Below the pieces are notes generated by a model that worked only from the letters and a program-made list of their open reading frames with translations, was not told where the DNA came from and ran no database searches. Both the position numbers and the translations under genes were made by a program. Positions 1-4,622 of a DNA stretch of 6,812 nucleotides are shown here, in pieces. This stretch comes from Bacteroidota bacterium (GTDB taxonomy: Bacteria > Bacteroidota > Bacteroidia > Bacteroidales > VadinHA17). The stretch is from the NCBI GenBank assembly GCA_030611395.1, contig JAUWPX010000078.1, positions 1-6,812 of the forward strand, given 5' to 3'. Numbering within the stretch: position 1 is the stretch's first letter; the number at the start of each line of letters is the position of its first letter.

Positions 1-1
1 A

Positions 2-262
2 ATCCGGACCTTGATAAAAAACTTGTCTGAAAATGAAAAGGAGATGATTGCTAAACTCGCTCTCAAATATAACCCAGGTACAAGAGCATTAACCGGTAGT
101 ATATTGGATCAGGTTACCGAGTCGGATATAACTGATAAATTACTGGACTCCCTTAATCCGGTATCTGTCTTTCCTTATAATATCATAGGGGATACAACAC
201 TTGATAAAGAGAAATGGAGGATAACATTAGAGCTAATTGCAATTAAAGGGTGTCCGAATTAA
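2..262 (+). CDS. C-terminal fragment of an uncharacterised protein, possibly AbiEi-like
   Basis: The frame is open from the window edge (first full codon at base 2) to a TAA at 260-262, giving 86 residues. The TTG at base 11 is a possible start, but the open frame upstream makes a truncated longer gene more likely. No catalytic motif is visible. Visible features are a charged helix-like start (LSENEKEMIAKLA), then KYNPGTRALTGSILDQV, then LLDSLNPVSVF and a late KEKW. From memory, this spacing of a 'YPP-x-x-RALLGALL'-like segment followed by 'SLNP' and a Trp resembles the C-terminal part of AbiEi-type antitoxin-related proteins (type IV toxin-antitoxin). That resemblance is weak and unsearched. 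No AbiEii nucleotidyltransferase follows; the next gene is on the opposite strand, 48 bases away and convergent. It is confidently the tail of a coding region, but its function is essentially unknown. Confidence 0.55.
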   Translation: MRTLIKNLSENEKEMIAKLALKYNPGTRALTGSILDQVTESDITDKLLDSLNPVSVFPYNIIGDTTLDKEKWRITLELIAIKGCPN

Positions 263-310
263 GATCGGGAATGAATGAGTTGAAATATGTAACTAAATTA
301 AAGCGATTAC

Positions 311-652
311 TTATAAGAATAATTTCTCCAAATCCGACTCATTTGTAGCATAATGAACGCTTACCTCGTGAGTCGTGAAAATATTTTTTCTGTCTGTTTT
401 AGCTAAAATGATCATTCTCTGAACATTGTCACTGGTATTTATAAAATTTAGCTCAATACCTAACTTCTTCAATGCTTTCATCTCAATTACTATTTGATGA
501 GCGGCAGAACTTGAAATGAAATTAATTTCACTAAAATCAATAATTACTAACTCCAAATAATTAGTGCTAAAATTGAATATATTCTCAATTGCAGCACGAG
601 TAGATATGTTATGAGCAAATTTCTCTTTTAATATTATCTCTCTTGTTTTCAT
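311..652 (-). CDS. STAS-like (DUF4325-type) small protein, anti-anti-sigma-like
   Basis: This is a 113-residue soluble protein, translated from the ATG at 650-652. That start is preferred over an in-frame TTG 15 bases upstream because GGAGG lies just before it (spacing 3 nt), an unusually clear Shine-Dalgarno sequence for this window. The core is a STAS-type beta-alpha signature at residues 36-58: VIIDFSEINFISSSAAHQIV, then a helix. In SpoIIAA/RsbV the equivalent loop is F-x-D-S-S-G and holds the serine phosphorylated by the partner kinase. Here it reads F45-I-S-S-S-A, so Ser48/Ser49 could be the phospho-acceptor, while the Asp and the Gly are replaced. The gene lies 62 bases downstream of the GHKL ATPase gene on the same strand, so the two probably form an operon. 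It is likely a cytoplasmic binding partner or substrate of that ATPase. Fold assignment is fairly sure; biological output is unknown. Confidence 0.75.
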   Translation of the reverse strand: MKTREIILKEKFAHNISTRAAIENIFNFSTNYLELVIIDFSEINFISSSAAHQIVIEMKALKKLGIELNFINTSDNVQRMIILAKTDRKNIFTTHEVSVHYATNESDLEKLFL

Positions 653-714
653 AATCCTCCAAATCAATTTATTGTGTAAATATAATAATTATTTTATTTA
701 TCTTGTTACCAGTA

Positions 715-1611
715 TTATACGTAATTATACAATGAGAAGTTTTGAACTCCCTTTTTTATTCGTATTGCAACAAATGTGCCAGGCCAATTTGTTTCTAAAT
801 TTATTATTTTATTTTCATAATAAATGCTGCTACCACTAAAAATAGCAAAATCACCATTCAGCCCCATAGATGATATTGCTTTAGAAGTTCTAATGCCAGT
901 TCCTCTTTCAATACTTTTAGTAGAAATTCCATCAATTGCAGCTTTTAGTGCCTCTTCGTGTGTCGTGATTTTTTCAAAGTCATGATCTTTATAGGATCCC
1001 AGAATCGTCTTCCCATTATCAATAATACATAAATCTAAATATTCGGTAGTTGGATAGTATTGAATGAGCAACCAACCCCGGTTAACACCTGAATGCTCAA
1101 TTATATTATCAGTAATCTCAGATATTAAATAGCTAAATGCAGATTCATAATTATTGTCAAGGTTTAAATTATCTCTTACCAGTGTGTTAATCTTTGACAG
1201 GACTTTTTCCCTGATAAAAGTTTGCACATTTCCTCTTTCAGTCGAGAAATTAATTATAGGCAGATAATTTTTTTTGCGATATTTATTTAATAATCTATCC
1301 CAATTATCAATTTCATCAGGTTTTAGGCCTATTGGGAAATATATATTTTTCATATATGATCTGCAATTCCTCCAAAAAGGGAATTGGAAATAAATTTTGA
1401 ATCTATTTTCATTAAGATAATCTTTAAGTGAAGCAATAGCTAAAACAAAAAGTGGATGAACAAACTTTATATTTGAAAGACTGATTACAAATTCCTTTTC
1501 ATCCGGATGTGATTGTAAGAAGTTTAGAAAATCAATAATTTCTTTCAATTGTGCACCTAAAGAACTTCCTTTTGGTTGTTCAAACACAAGGTTATAAATT
1601 TTCTTACCCAT
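715..1611 (-). CDS. GHKL-fold ATPase with N-terminal STAS-like region, RsbW/histidine-kinase-like
   Basis: This is a 298-residue soluble protein. Residues about 1-80 contain a STAS-like stretch (FVISLSNIKFVHPLFVLAIA at 41-60, then a short helix and a strand). Residues about 125-288 form a GHKL (HATPase_c) nucleotide-binding domain. The N-box is E165-I-T-D-N169-I-I-E-H-S, the G1 box is D198-N-G-K-T-I, the G2 box is G237-T-G-I, and the closing strand is GTFVAIRI (278-285). There is no dimerisation/phospho-acceptor histidine domain, sensor or membrane segment, so it is not a normal two-component kinase. The closest familiar logic is an anti-sigma serine kinase or a stand-alone GHKL ATPase. It sits directly upstream of the STAS-like gene on the same strand, suggesting a partner pair. 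The ATG at 1609-1611 has no Shine-Dalgarno sequence and is overlapped by the end of a short upstream frame, suggesting translational coupling. Whether it phosphorylates its partner or only binds ATP cannot be read from sequence. Confidence 0.8.
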   Translation of the reverse strand: MGKKIYNLVFEQPKGSSLGAQLKEIIDFLNFLQSHPDEKEFVISLSNIKFVHPLFVLAIASLKDYLNENRFKIYFQFPFWRNCRSYMKNIYFPIGLKPDEIDNWDRLLNKYRKKNYLPIINFSTERGNVQTFIREKVLSKINTLVRDNLNLDNNYESAFSYLISEITDNIIEHSGVNRGWLLIQYYPTTEYLDLCIIDNGKTILGSYKDHDFEKITTHEEALKAAIDGISTKSIERGTGIRTSKAISSMGLNGDFAIFSGSSIYYENKIINLETNWPGTFVAIRIKKGVQNFSLYNYV

Positions 1612-1736
1612 GATGAGCTAATTTATATAGTTTTATTAATGCATAATCTTTTTCTTCCTGGGGTGAATCTGGCCACTTGAATAGGGCTTGAAACGAGGGT
1701 CAACTTTTCTTGAGATAGATTGAAAGGGTTTTCCAT
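1604..1736 (-). pseudogene. Short frameshifted reading frame overlapping the ATPase start
   Basis: Two overlapping minus-strand frames read like halves of one small protein. From the ATG at 1734-1736, one frame gives MENPFNLSQEKLTLVSS, then continues with less protein-like sequence to a TAA at 1623-1625 (37 aa). The next frame opens after a TGA at 1700-1702 and reads FQALFKWPDSPQEEKDYALI, then KLYKLAHHG and a TAA at 1604-1606. The two are offset by one base, so a single extra base around 1680-1694 would account for the break. The joined product would be about 44 aa. The second frame's stop overlaps the ATPase start (ATGGGTAA), the arrangement expected of a coupled operon gene. It may be a decayed gene, a sequencing error, a shifted-frame gene or chance. 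I recognise no family. Confidence 0.3.
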
Positions 1737-1740
1737 ATTA

Positions 1741-2042
1741 GGTTTGATTTGGTTGAAGAAATTATCTCAATATAATTCAAATTGAAATTAGTCTTTTAAA
1801 TAACCGAAGTTAGTAAATATTCAACAAGTTAAAAAACCTTACATCATGCATTATATTTGAACAATTTTTCTAATTTTAGTCTCATAATAAACGTAATGCT
1901 GATAGAGTGAGCAATACACAGAAAAACCTTTCTCAGTGAACGAAGCTGAAACCAGAAAAGAAATAATTAACAAAAGTGCAAACAATGCACAAAAAATGGT
2001 AAATAAGTATGTATACAAAAAAATCAAATGATCTTGTTTTGT
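1741..2042. other. About 300 bases without a supported gene
   Basis: This AT-rich stretch lies between the short frame ahead of the ATPase gene and the GC-rich hairpins. On the minus strand an open frame ends at 1851 and includes a hydrophobic helix-like run (CALFALLLIISFLVSA), but its only ATG lies inside the hairpin repeat (2139-2141) and no credible internal start or ribosome site is seen. No tRNA, terminator or repeat was found. Any promoter for the ATPase/STAS operon should lie at its left end, but no clear TAnnTTTG box is visible there. Confidence 0.4.
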
Positions 2043-2117
2043 GGGATTACTCCGCCCGCCATAGCCTTCGGCGATGGCGGGTTTCGCTTCCCGAAAATCG
2101 GGACAGGCTGTGATCCC
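2043..2117. repeat. GC-rich hairpin element 1 with GGGATTAC/GTGATCCC ends
   Basis: The outer arms GGGATTAC (2043-2050) and GTGATCCC (2110-2117) pair with one G-U. Inside are two more hairpins: CCCGCCAT (2055-2062) with ATGGCGGG (2074-2081), and CCCGA (2090-2094) with TCGGG (2098-2102) around an AAA loop. The termini match those of the next element. Elements of this kind are scattered between genes in many Bacteroidota genomes and look like REP/MITE-type non-coding repeats. The copy number in this genome cannot be seen here. Confidence 0.65.
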
Positions 2118-2138
2118 GGGGGTATGAAAGCAAGTTTT

Positions 2139-2190
2139 CACCAGGGATTACTCGTCTCCGCCTGGCGGCGGAGTCTCGTGATCCCTGGTG
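2139..2190. repeat. GC-rich imperfect hairpin element 2, same ends as element 1
   Basis: Two 24-base arms (2139-2162 and 2167-2190) flank a TGGC loop. They pair fully except for one G-U and three mismatches in the middle (ACTCGTCT against the other arm). The inner stem is CTCCGCC/GGCGGAG. Embedded at 2144-2151 and 2178-2185 are the same GGGATTAC and GTGATCCC termini as in element 1, so this is a second, shorter member of the same repeat class with a different interior. Confidence 0.65.
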
Positions 2191-2201
2191 TGGCACCCTG
2201 T

Positions 2202-2271
2202 AAACCCTCAAACCAACCCTAACGGGTTATTTTTAAAACCCCGGCTGACGCCGGGGTTGGTTTGAGGGTTT
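2202..2271. repeat. Perfect 18-bp inverted repeat enclosing the tRNA-Ser terminator
   Basis: The sequence at 2202-2219 (AAACCCTCAAACCAACCC) is the exact reverse complement of 2254-2271. The 34-base centre holds most of a strong terminator hairpin. The right arm ends two bases from the 3' end of the tRNA-Ser gene. The left arm also pairs locally (AACCC 2215-2219 with GGGTT 2224-2228, loop TAAC, then ATTTTT), which could act as a weak terminator for + strand transcripts. Confidence 0.75.
2235..2258 (-). terminator. Rho-independent terminator of tRNA-Ser
   Basis: Read on the minus strand, AACCCCGGC (2258-2250) pairs perfectly with GCCGGGGTT (2245-2237) around a GTCA loop. The T run is short: two T of the stem plus two more (2238-2235), then A-rich sequence. 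It begins 15 bases beyond the tRNA 3' end, where a tRNA terminator is expected. Confidence 0.75.
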
Positions 2272-2272
2272 G

Positions 2273-2359
2273 CGGAGAAAGAGGGATTCGAACCCCCGGT
2301 CCGTGTGAACGGACAACGGTTTTCAAGACCGCCGCATTCGACCACTCTGCCATTTCTCC
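2273..2359 (-). tRNA. tRNA-Ser (anticodon UGA)
   Basis: This is an 87-nt class II tRNA. The acceptor stem pairs GGAGAAA (2359-2353) with TTTCTCC (2280-2274), with G as discriminator at 2273. The anticodon loop CTTGAAA carries TGA at 2325-2323, flanked by GCGGT/ACCG(T). The long variable arm (TTGTCCGTTCACACGGAC) and the GGTTCGAATCC T-loop are clear. The serine identity rests on both the UGA anticodon and the long extra arm. CCA is not encoded; the discriminator is followed by CAA. A TACTTTTG promoter box lies just upstream and a strong hairpin terminator downstream, so it is transcribed alone, divergently from HU. Confidence 0.95.
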
Positions 2360-2363
2360 GCTG

Positions 2364-2371
2364 CAAAAGTA
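2364..2371 (-). promoter_or_regulatory. Bacteroidota -7 box of tRNA-Ser promoter
   Basis: On the minus strand TACTTTTG matches TAnnTTTG and ends 4 bases before the tRNA 5' end, placing transcription start at or just before the mature tRNA. No good TTTG -33 box is found at the usual distance. Confidence 0.55.
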
Positions 2372-2413
2372 GAAATTTTTTGTAAACCTGTATATTTTTA
2401 CTTTACAAAAGAT

Positions 2414-2438
2414 ATTTATCAACAGATTGTTGATAAAT
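2414..2438. promoter_or_regulatory. Perfect palindrome with 11-bp arms between divergent promoters
   Basis: ATTTATCAACA (2414-2424) and TGTTGATAAAT (2428-2438) are exact reverse complements around GAT. The site lies about 55-80 bases upstream of the expected tRNA-Ser start and about 125 bases upstream of the HU -33 box. It has the form of a dimeric regulator's operator. Each arm also holds TTATCAACA, one base from a DnaA box (TTATCCACA). It has no T run and no neighbouring gene end, so a terminator is unlikely. The binding protein is unknown. Confidence 0.45.
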
Positions 2439-2561
2439 TCTTAATAGATAGTCAGTTAGATGTAATCGCCTGGTATGCAATACAATAACGTTATTTAAGC
2501 TTCTCAAACCTCTATTATTCTTGAAAAACAGTAAAAAATATGTGAATTTATGTTAGTGATA

Positions 2562-2592
2562 TTTGCTAAACATTAGAAATAATCTATATTTG
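2562..2592 (+). promoter_or_regulatory. HU gene promoter (TTTG-N19-TATATTTG)
   Basis: The -33 box TTTG (2562-2565) and -7 box TATATTTG (2585-2592) are separated by 19 bases, exactly the Bacteroidota housekeeping sigma consensus. Transcription would start near 2599, leaving a roughly 45-base A/T-rich leader without a Shine-Dalgarno sequence. Confidence 0.8.
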
Positions 2593-2644
2593 TAGGTAAT
2601 TGAAAGAAATTATTGAATTTTTTAACCTCTAAAAACAATTTATT

Positions 2645-2917
2645 ATGAACAAAGCACAATTAATTGATTCAATTGCAAACGAAGCTAAATTAACTAAAGC
2701 TGATGCCAAAAGAGCTCTTGACGCCTTTGTAAGTACAACAACCGGTGCCCTTAAAAAAGGAGAGCGTGTTGCTTTAGTAGGCTTTGGTTCATTCTCTGTT
2801 ACAAAAAGGAATGCCAGGACTGGCAGGAATCCTCAAACCGGACAGCCAATAACTATCAAAGCAAAAAAAGTTATTAAGTTTAAGGCAGGTAGCGATCTTG
2901 CAGATGCAGTTCAATAA
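2645..2917 (+). CDS. HU family DNA-binding protein
   Basis: At 90 residues it has the normal HU length. It is a small basic nucleoid protein that acts as a dimer and bends DNA without strong sequence preference. The N-terminal helical part (MNKAQLIDSIANEAKLTKAD) is the usual HU dimerisation region. The family signature follows at 46-66: GFGSFSV, KRNARTGRNP and QTG, with the arm-tip proline (Pro63) that intercalates into DNA. The end, KVIKFKAGSDLADAV, is typical. A canonical promoter lies upstream and a terminator directly downstream, so it is a monocistronic gene. Bacteroidota carry several HU/IHF paralogues, so I give no symbol. The single-domain, untailed form fits the housekeeping HU rather than the longer Bacteroidota-specific variants. 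Confidence 0.96.
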   Translation: MNKAQLIDSIANEAKLTKADAKRALDAFVSTTTGALKKGERVALVGFGSFSVTKRNARTGRNPQTGQPITIKAKKVIKFKAGSDLADAVQ

Positions 2918-2937
2918 AAGAGATTGTCTTGTTAAAT

Positions 2938-2967
2938 AAGGGAGTGCTTTTGTGCTCCCTTTTTTTA
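2938..2967 (+). terminator. Rho-independent terminator of the HU gene
   Basis: The stem 2938-2947 pairs with 2952-2961 (AAGGGAG with CTCCCTT, extended by two G-U pairs and a C-G) around a TTTT loop. A run of eight T (2960-2967) follows. It begins 20 bases after the HU stop codon. Confidence 0.9.
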
Positions 2968-2990
2968 TTAATAATTTGTCGGAATACTAA

Positions 2991-2998
2991 TAATTTTG
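2991..2998 (+). promoter_or_regulatory. Possible -7 box ahead of the methyltransferase gene
   Basis: TAATTTTG fits TAnnTTTG and lies between the HU terminator and the ATG at 3013. The only nearby TTTG (2975-2978) is just 12 bases upstream, too close for a normal -33 box. The leader would be very short (about 8 bases). Confidence 0.35.
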
Positions 2999-3012
2999 AA
3001 TGTTTAATAACC

Positions 3013-3693
3013 ATGAATAAGAAAATTCGTAGTGAACTCATTCAATTCTTTTCAGATATGGTGACTCCTGAAAGAGAGAGGCTATTCCATATGGTGCTTC
3101 AGAAAAGGACAAAATACATTACTGTTGTTTTGGAGAATTTCTATCAGTCACATAATGCCAGTGCAATTATGCGAAGTTGTGATTGTTTCGGTGTACATGA
3201 TATGCATATTATTGAAAATGGGAATGAGTATGCAGTAAATCCTGATATTGCCCTGGGATCTTCGAAATGGGTTAATATTATTAAGTATAACCAACTTAAT
3301 GAAAATACACCGGTTTGTTATCAGGAATTAAGAAAAAATGGATATAGAATTATTGCTACTACACCTCATATGGGATCAAAGATGCTTGATGATTTCAATC
3401 TGTTAAATGGGAAGATAGCGCTGGTTTTTGGGACCGAACTTGAAGGACTATCTGAATTTGCTCTTGAAAATGCTGATGAACACCTGAGAATTCCTATGTT
3501 TGGGTTTACTGAAAGTTTTAATGTTTCAGTCTCTGCTTCTATTATTCTATATAAACTTACCGGCGAATTACGAAAACCCGGTATCAATTGGGAATTAATG
3601 AATGATGAAAAACAGGAAATTTTGTTGCAGTGGCTTCGGCAATCGGTTAAAAGATCAGAAAAACTTGAAAAGGAATTTTTAAAAAAAAGGTAA
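3013..3693 (+). CDS. trmH: TrmH-like tRNA 2'-O-methyltransferase (SpoU family)
   Basis: This 226-residue protein is close in length to E. coli TrmH (229). The ATG at 3013 is chosen because the longer open frame (from 2929) would run through the HU terminator. It is a SPOUT-class enzyme; TrmH uses S-adenosylmethionine to methylate the 2'-hydroxyl of G18 in tRNA. All three SpoU motifs are present. Motif 1 is NASAIMRSCD at 48-57, with the catalytic arginine Arg54. Motif 2 is LVFGTELEGL at 137-146. Motif 3 is IPMFGFTESFNVSVSASIIL at 160-179, which forms the trefoil knot and SAM site. VVLENFYQSHN before motif 1 and the charged C-terminal helix also follow the TrmH pattern, favouring TrmH over the rRNA enzyme RlmB, which has a longer N-terminal domain. 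Target G18 is inferred from family. It is probably expressed from its own promoter after HU. Confidence 0.9.
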   Translation: MNKKIRSELIQFFSDMVTPERERLFHMVLQKRTKYITVVLENFYQSHNASAIMRSCDCFGVHDMHIIENGNEYAVNPDIALGSSKWVNIIKYNQLNENTPVCYQELRKNGYRIIATTPHMGSKMLDDFNLLNGKIALVFGTELEGLSEFALENADEHLRIPMFGFTESFNVSVSASIILYKLTGELRKPGINWELMNDEKQEILLQWLRQSVKRSEKLEKEFLKKR

Positions 3694-3911
3694 CTATTCA
3701 ATGCCGGATAGAAATGATTGAATGATAGAATGCGTAAATTTTCGGGACTGTTGCCGATCACTTAATTACAAAAACAGATATGACCTGAAACTAAAATATT
3801 AAGCATAACATTTTTATCAAATTTTTAATTATCTTTGATAAACGTAATAATTCTATTGATAAGATGTTGGTATTTCATGGTGAAAAGGCAAATTAACAAA
3901 ATAACTTATAT
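3694..3911. promoter_or_regulatory. Intergenic region with -7 box for the LytTR regulator
   Basis: These 218 bases hold no gene. At 3830-3837 TATCTTTG matches the Bacteroidota -7 box, 74 bases before the regulator's ATG; no convincing TTTG lies 19-21 bases upstream. No terminator hairpin follows the methyltransferase. The leader before the ATG is A-rich without a Shine-Dalgarno sequence. Confidence 0.5.
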
Positions 3912-4622
3912 ATGAATTGTATTATTATTGAAGATGATAAGCTTTCCAGAATGCTTATAGAAGAATATATCGGAAGAACTGAAGGCTTAGTTAAAATTGA
4001 GTCGTTTGAGAGTGCTATTGATGCAATTAATTTATTGAAAGAAGATGACCAAAAAATCGAATTAATTTTCCTGGATATTGAAATGCCTGAAATGGATGGT
4101 ATTGAATTCTTAAAAAGCCTGAAGAAACTGCCACAGGTAATTATTACCTCATCACGTGATAAGTATGCATTACAGGCTTTTGATTTTAATGTTACCGACT
4201 ATTTGTTAAAACCAATTACCTATTCCAGATTTATTCAGGCAGTTGAGAGAGCTCAGAATAGAAAAAGAACAGAGACGAAGAATACTGAAAATAGCAGGGA
4301 GATTTTTATTAAAAAGGGCTCTACTCTTATCCGAATGAAATATGAAGATATTGTTTGGGTGGAAGCTCTTGAAAATTATATAATACTTAATACATTAAAT
4401 GATAAGGTTACGATACATTTCACAATGAAAGCGATTGAAAAGAAATTGCCTTCAGATATTTTTATCAGGGTCCACCGTTCTTATATTGTAAATAAATCCA
4501 GGATTAAAGTAATAAAGGATAATTCAGTGGAATTGGGTTTTAAAGATTCTAACAAAAGTATCCCAATAGGTAAGTCATATAAGGATCAGTTGATTAGTGA
4601 TATTAATCTTATTGTTAAGTAG
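3912..4622 (+). CDS. LytTR-family response regulator (REC + LytTR)
   Basis: This is a 236-residue cytoplasmic transcription regulator of the AlgR/LytR type. The receiver domain (about 1-118) is intact: acidic cluster E7-D8-D9, phospho-acceptor D55 in LDIEMPEMDG, switch residues T79/S80, and K100-P101 in DYLLKP. A short charged linker (RKRTETKNTE) leads to the LytTR DNA-binding domain at about 130-232, with IVWVEALENYIIL, FTMKAIEKKLP, FIRVHRSYIVNKS and the closing IPIGKSYKDQL. A cognate sensor kinase, normally of the LytS/HisKA_7 type, is not next to it, so it is an orphan in this window. Its TAG stop shares one base with the GTG start of the aminotransferase gene (TAGTG), suggesting translational coupling, so the regulator is probably transcribed with that gene rather than acting only on distant targets. 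Family is certain; the regulon is unknown. Confidence 0.95.
   Translation: MNCIIIEDDKLSRMLIEEYIGRTEGLVKIESFESAIDAINLLKEDDQKIELIFLDIEMPEMDGIEFLKSLKKLPQVIITSSRDKYALQAFDFNVTDYLLKPITYSRFIQAVERAQNRKRTETKNTENSREIFIKKGSTLIRMKYEDIVWVEALENYIILNTLNDKVTIHFTMKAIEKKLPSDIFIRVHRSYIVNKSRIKVIKDNSVELGFKDSNKSIPIGKSYKDQLISDINLIVK

Noticed and set aside
1851..2141. Minus-strand 96-codon frame with a hydrophobic helix
   Set aside because: Its only ATG lies in the GC-rich hairpin repeat, the N-terminal third is repeat translation, and no internal start or ribosome site is credible. A small membrane protein cannot be fully excluded.
2028..2222. Plus-strand 64-codon frame
   Set aside because: It is almost wholly a translation of the hairpin repeats and inverted repeat; composition is not protein-like.
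2273..2359. tRNA-Ser as an integration (att) site
   Set aside because: No second copy of the tRNA 3' end and no integrase gene is present in the window.
2219..2422. Minus-strand 67-codon frame
   Set aside because: It is a translation across tRNA-Ser and its terminator.
2414..2438. Replication origin with DnaA boxes
   Set aside because: There are only two imperfect boxes, no AT-rich repeat cluster, and no dnaA, dnaN or other origin-linked gene nearby.
2929..3012. N-terminal extension of the TrmH-like gene
   Set aside because: It would translate through the HU terminator from a non-ATG start; TrmH homologues begin near the ATG at 3013.
3366..3761. Minus-strand 131-codon frame
   Set aside because: It is antisense to the well-supported TrmH-like gene and has no recognisable domain.
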